The position numbers were made by a program, and so were the translations under genes. This document shows, piece after piece, positions 10,896-19,805 of a stretch of 64,000 nucleotides of DNA. The stretch comes from Adiantum capillus-veneris (taxonomy: Eukaryota; Streptophyta; Polypodiopsida; Polypodiales; Pteridaceae), in contig CM043943.1 in NCBI GenBank assembly GCA_014529385.2, forward strand, positions 102,095,855 to 102,159,854, written 5' to 3'. How positions within the stretch are numbered: the stretch's first letter is position 1; each line of letters starts with the position of its first letter. The notes beneath the pieces were generated by a model. It was not told the origin of the DNA. It saw only the letters and a list, made by a program, of their open reading frames with translations, and searched no databases.

Positions 10896-12488
10896 TGTCA
10901 TAATAATCAATATCTAATTCTCCTAAATGATTTTCTCATATTAAACTGATCATTTAATGTGGGGAAGTGCCAAGGGAGAAAAAGCTAGAATATTGGTTAA
11001 GTTAGCAGACCGGCCACAGTAGGGATCCAAAGGAGGGAAAATAGGGATCCAAAGGGGGGGCCATCTGCAAAAGAGCCATGTGAAACAACGGGCTAAAAAG
11101 ACCCTAAGGTTCAGCCCATTAAGACTTCCAAAATGCTAAGGTTCCAAAATTCAAAGGTTGTGTCCAAAGGTCAACCTTAGGGAAAATTGGATGCTTAGTG
11201 TGTGCCCAAAAAGTCTTTCTACATCCCTACATGGGAGGGGGCGAGCCCCAAAGCTAGGGGATGAGAGAGAAAGCCACACACACACACACACAGGCTCCCT
11301 TTACACAAAGGGAATGAGGGACACATGTCAGCTCCCTAGGCCAGATGCCCACAAGGTATGCCCAATTCCTATTGGAAGACCCTTAAAGTGGACCAATGAG
11401 AATTAGGCTAGAGTAAATCTAGTTTAATTAATTTAAAAACATTTAATAAAAGAAACCAATAAGAATTAAGTGTCCTAGAAGACTATTGGGCAGTCTCCCA
11501 AGGGGTCCAATGAGCATTCAGGAGCCCCATGGCTTGCCTGATTCCTATTGGCCAGGAGGCAAAGGGGTCCAATGAGAGTTTAGTTTAATTATTTAATTAT
11601 CTAAAGCTCTCACAAGAGGGGAAAGGGGGACACATGTCAGAAGGCTATCACTTATGCTGCTTAATCCCTATTGGCTTGACCTGGGGAGGTCCAATGAGGC
11701 AAAAGCCAGACTAACTTAGCAGCTAGGGCTCGCCCAAGAGAGAGAGGGGGCTGATTTTTGCTTGGCATTGACACACACACTCTCACACTTGACCATGTGT
11801 GAAGGGAAAATACTCTATCTCCTCCCAAGCTTTAATGGAGAGCTCATCACCTACTCCAAGCTTGTGAGATAGAAGCCTACATCAACACTCTCTTGGCATG
11901 TGGATGCAAATCCAACCAAGAGCCAAGCTTCAATGCATGCTCATCTTCTCTACCAAGATAATTACTAAGCTAAGCTATGCTAATATGAGTGATTATGTGA
12001 GGAGATGTACTTCTTTCTCGTAAGATACTTCTTTTTCCTCTCAATCTACTCTCATACCCTGCTAGCTCTCACCATCTTCGAAGGTGTGTGAGGTCTTGGG
12101 TCTGAGAACGGGGATAATTCAAGTTGTGTTTGATTAAGTGTTTTGCTTGGTGTATGAAGCTTCCATCTTCATTGCACTAGCTCGTCTTGAAGGAACACAA
12201 AGAATTGTATTGTACAATGTCTCTCTTGATGGGAGAAACCATAATACAAAGCCTTTTGGAGGGGGGGACCGGCTCCATGCAAATCCGGTCCTCAACTGTT
12301 GTCAATAGCTTAATTGCTCTCTCTTTTGAAAGTATTGTCGATGCTATCTAACTAGGTGTTATGCTTTTTGTTGCTCTCTCCACCCAAGCACTCTTGTAAT
12401 TCTCATTAGGAATCAACTCTAATGAAATGCTCACTATGTTCATGCTAATTTCCGCTACACATAAGATTTTAGGCCGTTAAATGTTACA
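10896..12488 (+). repeat. Chromovirus LTR, upstream copy
   Basis: Long terminal repeat of about 1.59 kb ending ...TGTTACA at 12488, one base before the primer-binding site. It serves as 3' LTR of the truncated copy and 5' LTR of the complete one. Only three substitutions separate it from 18213-19805 (near 11615, 11958 and 12181), so the pair is very young. Inside are two AGGGATCCAAAGG repeats, a short CA repeat (about 11277-11292) and several CCTATTGG/GGTCCAATGAG inverted CCAAT-box pairs. No ORF of note. The start could instead be 10958. Confidence 0.85.
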
Positions 12489-12489
12489 T

Positions 12490-12501
12490 TGGTATCAGAG
12501 C
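12490..12501 (+). promoter_or_regulatory. Primer-binding site, initiator tRNA-Met type
   Basis: TGGTATCAGAGC, one base after the LTR end, is complementary to the 3' end of plant initiator tRNA-Met. It marks minus-strand priming for the complete chromovirus. The leader (12502-12905) between this site and the Gag ATG has no convincing ORF; an antisense frame at 12716-12916 is a shadow. Confidence 0.9.
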
Positions 12502-12905
12502 TCAAGGTTTTTCTTTTCTTGCTCAAGAAGGGAGGTCCTCAAGCTAGCTACAAATGGTTGGTATTATTAATTGCCTGTGAGTAAGTAGAATAGGGATATT
12601 TCAGCCTTGCAGTGCGCCTGCCTTTGTGCAGTTAACGGGGCATCACCGTCGAGAGCTATGGTCTTAATAGTGGAGTCCTACGGGGCTTGCCTACGGCTTA
12701 ACCACTATTGAGCTATTAGAAGCTTGACAGGAGCCGGTGCTGTTTTGGTGTCGAAAGACCCTCTTTTCTATTCCTTGCAATTAATGGTATTCGAGCCGCG
12801 GGTACAGTAGCTTGAGTGCTTTTTCTAAAGGGGTAAAGAGGAGTAGCAACTAGGGCTTGAAGTGCCAAAGTACACCTAAAAAGTTTACACCTAAAAGTTG
12901 TTAGA

Positions 12906-15900
12906 ATGGCTGACAATATTAAAGAGAGTGAAATTAATGTTGATAACTTTGATTTTGCTCATGAGCAAACTACTAATGATGCTTCAATGCTTGTTAATTA
13001 TCTTGTTTCTAGGCTTCAACAAGCCATGGGCAATCCATCTCTCCAAAGTGAAGTGCAACGGCAGCTCCGTGCTCACGGGATTCTCCAAGCTCATCACCAT
13101 GACGAGAGAACACCTAGGAAGCCTCCTTGTGAGACTACCAAAAGAGGTCTCTCTCCGATTCGGGAAGAAGAAGAGAATCCATATGAAGGGCTCAAGAACT
13201 TACTTCTTGATGATGCATCTCCTTCCCAAAGGAGAACTCAAGAGCCTCCACCGAAGGAACGAGAAAGAAGCGAGTCTCCCGCCACCTCGGCGGAGATGGC
13301 TCCACGAAGACGGCGGGCTAAACGCTCTCCATTACCACCAAAGCGGAGAAGACCATCACACTCTTCTCCACGCCATAATTCAAAGAGGGATGATAAAAAG
13401 CAAGAGAAGAAAAAGGCGAGAAAGAGGACACCCTCTTCTCCATCTTCTTTATCCTCTTCCTCTTATGAAAGCTATGGTGAAGACGACAAAGATCAAGACA
13501 AGAAAAAGGCGAGAAAGAGGTCACCCTCTTCTCCACCTTCTTCAAATTCTTCATCTTCTGAAGAAAGTGATGGTGCAACTTTTGAACCATCAAAAAGAAG
13601 AGGCCATAGGAAATCCTATGCCGCATGGAAGAGGTCGTCCAAGCTGAAGAAATTCAAAGAGGGAGGGAAGAGCATCTCTTTCCTTACCTATGATGGCACC
13701 TTCGGTGCTACAGACAAAGTTTTGGCCTTTATCCAGCAATTCGATGCGGCGTTTGGAGATGAGGGATTCACGGAGTCCTCTAAGCTACGCCATGTAGCTA
13801 TGCACTTTCAAAAGTCCGCCAGACAATGGTGGTCTAGCCTACGAGCCAACGGTGAAGCTCCACGAACATGGAAGGCTTTAAGAGCTTCCATTATGAAGCA
13901 GTTTTTGGCCACCGATGCCAAAGACAAAGTACTCACCGAATGGCGAAGCTTAAAGCTCTCTCCCAATGAATCCATCCACAAATATGTAGACAAGTTTTGG
14001 GACCTACAACTCAAAGCCACTGTCTTCAAAAAGTTGGATTTTGGAGAGCAAAAGCAACAATTTTGTGCGGGCTTAACCGAAGAAATGGCGGAGTATGTCA
14101 ACTCCCAAAGGCCACGTACCATATCGGCGGTAATACACCATACTATGGTGGCCTCGCGAATCAATTTCCAAACGGGGGGTAAAAGAAATAATAAGCCCCC
14201 AGAAAACAAAGGTTCCAATGAGCCTAAGGGGAAGGACAATGTCCAAAAGTCTCCTAAGGGCAATTCCAACAAAGCTAAAGAGAAGGGAGTTTACAAAGGA
14301 AAGAATAAACTCTCTCCTGAAGAGCTTGAGCGTTATCGTAAAGATAACCGGTGTTTCAAGTGCGGCGAACAAGGGCATGCGTACCGCGCTTGTCCCCAAA
14401 AGAACAACCGCCAAGATCCTCCTAGAGCTTCTTTGGTTGAAATCCAAGAGGAGGAGATTCACCAAACTCACCACAAAGGATCTCCTCTATGCCATGCTTG
14501 GGGAAAGGTAAGAGAACATGATGCTTTTATTCTCTTTGACCCTGGTTCTACTCACAATTTCATATCTATGGAGTTAGCCACCAAGCTAGGCATACAATCC
14601 TACGAGATGGGAGATATCCTACCCGCAGACAGTGCCTTCAAGGGGCAAGAAGCTTTAGTCACTCCCTTAATCGGGAAATTGAGGCTTCATGTCCAAGGCT
14701 ATGTGGACAAAGAGGATTTCTTTATCTCTCCTCTCAAGCATGAGGATGTAATCCTAGGGGCACCATGGTTTGACCGTCTGGCTGCCCATGTTAAATTTCC
14801 TGAAAGGAGAATCTCCTTTAAGTTCAGGGAAAAGGACATGTATATAGATGCTAGGGAGATGGGTAACACCATCCCCATTGTACATACACCAGCTTTCAAC
14901 AAGTCAATAAAGAGCTCTATTTCTGTGTACATGATTTTTGTTAAAGATTCTCAAAATGAACCTAATGCTTTAGCAAAAGAAAATAAAAGCAACCAAAAGG
15001 AATTAGAGTTATCCAATTTTCTCAAGGGGTTTCAAGATGTCTTTATTGACGACATCCCTTCTGAGCTACCTCCTAAACGAGGTAATGACGACCATGCAAT
15101 TGAACTTCTTCCAGGAAGTTCACCGCCTAACAAACCTCCTTATAGAGTTTCTCAAGCTCAACAAGAGGAGATTATGCGGCAAGTGCATGAGTTAATTGAG
15201 AAGGGCATGGTTAGGCCTAGCTCATCTCCATTTTGCTCACCTGTGCTATTAGTGCAAAAGAAAGACGGCACATATCGTATGTGTGTCGACTATAGAGCAC
15301 TAAATAGGATCACTATCAAGAATAGGTTTCCCGTTCCACGGGTAGAAGACCTATTTGATAAGCTACAAGGATCGACCTACTTCAGTAGGATTGACCTAAA
15401 AAGTGGCTATCATCAAATAAGGATAGTTGATCAAGACATTGTAAAGACCGCATTTCGTACTACATTTGGTCTTTACGAATACATTGTCATGCCTTTTGGC
15501 TTGACTAATGCACCAGCCACATTTAACCGCTTGATGGAGAAGCTGTTCAGACCTCATCGAACCTTCACTGGAGTGTTCTTTGATGATATTATCATCTACT
15601 CTAATTCATTAGAGGAACATAAGCAACACCTCCAGGTAATATTTCAAGTTTTAAGAGAGAATAAACTTTATGTTAATCGAAAGAAAAGTGAATTTTTCTT
15701 GCAAGAGATTCAATATTTAGGTCACATTATCTCTCAAGATGGAATCCAAATGGATCCATCCAAGTTAGAGGTAATAAAAGGATGGCCTAAACCCAGGAAT
15801 CTTCATGAACTAAGAAGCTTTATAGGTATGTGTGCATACTATAGACGCTTCATAGAAAAGTTCTCACAAATTGCGGGACCATTACATGACCTAACAAAGA

Positions 15901-17855
15901 AAAATGTTAGGTATACGTGGTCTGCTAAGGAGAACAATGCTTTCGAAAAGCTTAAAGAAAAGCTTATCTCTCAACCTGTGCTTACACTACCGGATCTCTC
16001 AAAACCATTTGAGGTCCAATGTGATGCTTGTGGTGATTGCCTTGGGGCTGTTTTGCTCCAAGAAGGGCACGCCATAGGCTATGAGAGCCGAAGGCTCGAC
16101 CCTGTTGAGCAAGCTCTAGGCATATACGAAAAAGAACTCCTTGCAGTTCTACATGCCTTAGACTCATGGAAGCACTATTTATTGGGGACTCCTTTCATTC
16201 TGCGAACGGATCACCAAAGTCTTAAGTACTTCATGACGCAGACCAAGCTCTCCGACAAACAAATGAGGTGGGCAAATTTCCTTTTGCAATTTCATTTTCA
16301 TATTGCTCACATTGCTGGCAAGCATAATCAAGTAGCCGATGCACTCTCAAGACGACCGAGAGTGAATGCGGTTTCCATAGCAACTCACAATGATCTATCT
16401 TTAATGATAGATGAGTATGCTATTGATCCCGATTTTAGAGATGTGATTTCAGCCCTTGCCTTAGGGAAGAAAGAAGAACCATTTACTTTACAAGATGGTT
16501 ATCTTCTCTATGGCAATAGACTATGCGTTACTAACTCACTACGTGAGAAAGTAATGTATGAATCTCATGCTCCCCCATATGCGGGGCATAGAGGGATTCA
16601 GTCTACCCTAAAGGGAATTGAAACATATTTCTATTGGCCTACCATGAAAGTGAACATACATGAGTATGTTTCCAAATGTGTGGTATGTCAAAAGACAAAA
16701 TTTGATAGAGGGAAGCAACTTGGATTGCTTCAACCCTTGCCAATCCCTAATTCACCATGGGAGAGCATATCCATGGATTTTATCTTTGGATTGCCTAAGT
16801 CTATCCATGGGAATACGGGAATATGGACGATAGTAGACAGGTTCAGTAAACAAGCTCATTTTATACCTGTCAAAAAGACTATCAAAGCCCATCAAATGGC
16901 AACCCTCTTCATTTCACAAATTTTCAAGTACCATGGCTTGCCAATGTCCATAGTGTCGGATAGAGATCCTAGAATGACCAATAATTTCTGGAAGGGTCTC
17001 TTTGAGAATTTAGGAACAAGGCTAAACTTCTCTTCGGCCTATCATCCACAAACTGATGGCCAAAGTGAAATAGCTAACCTAACTATTCTCGATCTACTAA
17101 AAGCCTATGTAACGGAAGTAGATCAAAGATCCCAATGGGAGAAGTACTTACCCTTAGTAGAGTATGCTTACAATAACACTGTACATACTTCTACAGGAAA
17201 AGCACCTTTCGAGGTAATTGAGGGAAGATCAAAAAGTCCCTTGCTACTTAAGGTACATGGGAAGATCTTCGCTGCAGATGAGTATAGCCGAGACCTACAA
17301 GAATCTTTCCAAAAGATTAAGGATGCTATCTCTATCTCACAGCAAAGGCAAAAGGCTGCTGCTGACAAGCACAGAAGAGCCCAAGCCTTTAAAGAAAACG
17401 ATTGGGTCTTGTTAAAGTTTCCCAAGGCTAGATTAAGGCACACGACGGGCAAGAATCCTACGGGCCACCAAAAGTACTATGCTAAACTAGCAAAAAGGTA
17501 CTATGGTCCCTTCCAGATTCTTAGGCCAATCAATGAGATGGCCTATCAACTTAAGTTGCCCAATCATTGGCTCATACACAATGCTTTTCATGTGAGCCTC
17601 TTAAAGCCTTACAAAGGAGAGCCACCTCAAGAACCAACTATTGAAGACCCACCGGAGATCGAGGACCACGAGGAGGTGCTGCAGCCCGAGTCCATTCTCC
17701 GACATGAAGACAAGGTATTAAGAGGCGGTAAGACTATCCGACGATATCTTATTAAGTTTAAGAATTATCCTTTTGAAGATGCTAGATGGATGCAAGGCAT
17801 ACAATTAAAGGATAACCTAAACCTTGTCAATGCTTACAATGCCTCCCAAGAGTAA
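12906..17855 (+). CDS. gag-pol: Complete Ty3/gypsy chromovirus Gag-Pol polyprotein
   Basis: Single 1649-codon frame starting at the ATG of MADNIKESEINV, 417 bases after the LTR. Domains by residue: Arg/Ser-rich basic region (about 75-225) with a duplicated KKKARKR[TS]PSSP unit; Retrotrans_gag (about 255-410); CCHC knuckle CFKCGEQGHAYRAC (483-496); retropepsin with FDPGSTHNF (Asp545; DPG rather than the usual DSG or DTG); RT with FFDD at 891-894; RNase H with Asp1040, the EKELLAV and TDHQSLKYF blocks and ADALSRR; integrase zinc finger from His1221; catalytic Asp1291, Asp1352 and Glu1388 (35 residues between the last two); GPY/F module YYGPFQILRPINEMAYQL; C-terminal chromodomain-like YLIKFKNYPFEDARW (from about 1614). 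It encodes capsid/nucleocapsid, protease, RT-RNase H and integrase for retrotransposition. No stop or frameshift, so it is plausibly functional. Gag and Pol share one frame, as in many plant chromoviruses. Confidence 0.95.
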   Translation: MADNIKESEINVDNFDFAHEQTTNDASMLVNYLVSRLQQAMGNPSLQSEVQRQLRAHGILQAHHHDERTPRKPPCETTKRGLSPIREEEENPYEGLKNLLLDDASPSQRRTQEPPPKERERSESPATSAEMAPRRRRAKRSPLPPKRRRPSHSSPRHNSKRDDKKQEKKKARKRTPSSPSSLSSSSYESYGEDDKDQDKKKARKRSPSSPPSSNSSSSEESDGATFEPSKRRGHRKSYAAWKRSSKLKKFKEGGKSISFLTYDGTFGATDKVLAFIQQFDAAFGDEGFTESSKLRHVAMHFQKSARQWWSSLRANGEAPRTWKALRASIMKQFLATDAKDKVLTEWRSLKLSPNESIHKYVDKFWDLQLKATVFKKLDFGEQKQQFCAGLTEEMAEYVNSQRPRTISAVIHHTMVASRINFQTGGKRNNKPPENKGSNEPKGKDNVQKSPKGNSNKAKEKGVYKGKNKLSPEELERYRKDNRCFKCGEQGHAYRACPQKNNRQDPPRASLVEIQEEEIHQTHHKGSPLCHAWGKVREHDAFILFDPGSTHNFISMELATKLGIQSYEMGDILPADSAFKGQEALVTPLIGKLRLHVQGYVDKEDFFISPLKHEDVILGAPWFDRLAAHVKFPERRISFKFREKDMYIDAREMGNTIPIVHTPAFNKSIKSSISVYMIFVKDSQNEPNALAKENKSNQKELELSNFLKGFQDVFIDDIPSELPPKRGNDDHAIELLPGSSPPNKPPYRVSQAQQEEIMRQVHELIEKGMVRPSSSPFCSPVLLVQKKDGTYRMCVDYRALNRITIKNRFPVPRVEDLFDKLQGSTYFSRIDLKSGYHQIRIVDQDIVKTAFRTTFGLYEYIVMPFGLTNAPATFNRLMEKLFRPHRTFTGVFFDDIIIYSNSLEEHKQHLQVIFQVLRENKLYVNRKKSEFFLQEIQYLGHIISQDGIQMDPSKLEVIKGWPKPRNLHELRSFIGMCAYYRRFIEKFSQIAGPLHDLTKKNVRYTWSAKENNAFEKLKEKLISQPVLTLPDLSKPFEVQCDACGDCLGAVLLQEGHAIGYESRRLDPVEQALGIYEKELLAVLHALDSWKHYLLGTPFILRTDHQSLKYFMTQTKLSDKQMRWANFLLQFHFHIAHIAGKHNQVADALSRRPRVNAVSIATHNDLSLMIDEYAIDPDFRDVISALALGKKEEPFTLQDGYLLYGNRLCVTNSLREKVMYESHAPPYAGHRGIQSTLKGIETYFYWPTMKVNIHEYVSKCVVCQKTKFDRGKQLGLLQPLPIPNSPWESISMDFIFGLPKSIHGNTGIWTIVDRFSKQAHFIPVKKTIKAHQMATLFISQIFKYHGLPMSIVSDRDPRMTNNFWKGLFENLGTRLNFSSAYHPQTDGQSEIANLTILDLLKAYVTEVDQRSQWEKYLPLVEYAYNNTVHTSTGKAPFEVIEGRSKSPLLLKVHGKIFAADEYSRDLQESFQKIKDAISISQQRQKAAADKHRRAQAFKENDWVLLKFPKARLRHTTGKNPTGHQKYYAKLAKRYYGPFQILRPINEMAYQLKLPNHWLIHNAFHVSLLKPYKGEPPQEPTIEDPPEIEDHEEVLQPESILRHEDKVLRGGKTIRRYLIKFKNYPFEDARWMQGIQLKDNLNLVNAYNASQE

Positions 17856-18212
17856 GCAAATGTACAAAATGTTAAAAATGAACAAAATTTTTTGTCTTAT
17901 AAGACTCTCTTTTTCTTTATTTGTGCACAAAAATGAAGTAGTATGCATGCTTAGATCAAGTTTGCGGAGACGACGTCTCCCGAACACCAAGTAGAGCTTG
18001 TCACTCTACTATGGAAGACTGATAGGACTAATGTGCAGACATGCTTGCGGCAGCCTCAGGCTCTCAAGCGCCAAATGGACTAGTCATCCATTATGGAATG
18101 ATGTCGTAGGGTAACATAGGGATCCTCTACCCGCTAAGAAAAGGACTCATGCATATGCTTTATCTTCTCTACACCATAGTCGAGGACGACTATGATTTCA
18201 AGAGAGAGGTAA
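17856..18212 (+). other. Chromovirus 3' untranslated region, second copy
   Basis: Near-identical repeat of 10539-10895, including the three hairpins (shifted by 7317 bases) and the AAGAGAGAGG polypurine tract just before the LTR. One substitution, in the A/T run near 17885, separates the copies. Confidence 0.65.
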
Positions 18213-19805
18213 TGTCATAATAATCAATATCTAATTCTCCTAAATGATTTTCTCATATTAAACTGATCATTTAATGTGGGGAAGTGCCAAGGGAGAAAAA
18301 GCTAGAATATTGGTTAAGTTAGCAGACCGGCCACAGTAGGGATCCAAAGGAGGGAAAATAGGGATCCAAAGGGGGGGCCATCTGCAAAAGAGCCATGTGA
18401 AACAACGGGCTAAAAAGACCCTAAGGTTCAGCCCATTAAGACTTCCAAAATGCTAAGGTTCCAAAATTCAAAGGTTGTGTCCAAAGGTCAACCTTAGGGA
18501 AAATTGGATGCTTAGTGTGTGCCCAAAAAGTCTTTCTACATCCCTACATGGGAGGGGGCGAGCCCCAAAGCTAGGGGATGAGAGAGAAAGCCACACACAC
18601 ACACACACAGGCTCCCTTTACACAAAGGGAATGAGGGACACATGTCAGCTCCCTAGGCCAGATGCCCACAAGGTATGCCCAATTCCTATTGGAAGACCCT
18701 TAAAGTGGACCAATGAGAATTAGGCTAGAGTAAATCTAGTTTAATTAATTTAAAAACATTTAATAAAAGAAACCAATAAGAATTAAGTGTCCTAGAAGAC
18801 TATTGGGCAGTCTCCCAAGGGGTCCAATGAGCATTCAGGAGCCCCATGGCTTGCCTGATTCCTATTGGCCAGGAGGCAAAGGGGTCCAATGAGAGTTTAG
18901 TTTAATTATTTAATTATCTAAAGCTCTCACAAAAGGGGAAAGGGGGACACATGTCAGAAGGCTATCACTTATGCTGCTTAATCCCTATTGGCTTGACCTG
19001 GGGAGGTCCAATGAGGCAAAAGCCAGACTAACTTAGCAGCTAGGGCTCGCCCAAGAGAGAGAGGGGGCTGATTTTTGCTTGGCATTGACACACACACTCT
19101 CACACTTGACCATGTGTGAAGGGAAAATACTCTATCTCCTCCCAAGCTTTAATGGAGAGCTCATCACCTACTCCAAGCTTGTGAGATAGAAGCCTACATC
19201 AACACTCTCTTGGCATGTGGATGCAAATCCAACCAAGAGCCAAGCTTCAATGCATGCTCATCTTCTCTACCAAGCTAATTACTAAGCTAAGCTATGCTAA
19301 TATGAGTGATTATGTGAGGAGATGTACTTCTTTCTCGTAAGATACTTCTTTTTCCTCTCAATCTACTCTCATACCCTGCTAGCTCTCACCATCTTCGAAG
19401 GTGTGTGAGGTCTTGGGTCTGAGAACGGGGATAATTCAAGTTGTGTTTGATTAAGTGTTTTGCTTGGTGTATGAAGCTTCCATCTTCATTGCACTAGCTC
19501 CTCTTGAAGGAACACAAAGAATTGTATTGTACAATGTCTCTCTTGATGGGAGAAACCATAATACAAAGCCTTTTGGAGGGGGGGACCGGCTCCATGCAAA
19601 TCCGGTCCTCAACTGTTGTCAATAGCTTAATTGCTCTCTCTTTTGAAAGTATTGTCGATGCTATCTAACTAGGTGTTATGCTTTTTGTTGCTCTCTCCAC
19701 CCAAGCACTCTTGTAATTCTCATTAGGAATCAACTCTAATGAAATGCTCACTATGTTCATGCTAATTTCCGCTACACATAAGATTTTAGGCCGTTAAATG
19801 TTACA
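18213..19805 (+). repeat. Chromovirus LTR, downstream copy
   Basis: 3' LTR of the complete element, ending precisely at TGTTACA (19799-19805), where the adjacent LTR copy would be followed by the primer site. The next bases, CTCGCACTCGC, belong to the inside of a TR-GAG LTR. The LTR end therefore looks like a genuine integration end, but no matching 5-bp duplication can be paired with it because the left flank of the array is the truncated pol copy. Confidence 0.85.

Noticed and set aside
11158-11406. 82-codon frame in the chromovirus LTR (and its copy at 18475)
   Set aside because: Crosses a CA repeat, has no domain and lies in U3 sequence; repeated only because the LTR is repeated.
12898-13647. 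A 249-codon frame overlapping the start of chromovirus Gag
   Set aside because: Out of frame with Gag, basic low-complexity composition, begins at TTG; an overlap shadow of the Arg/Ser-rich region.
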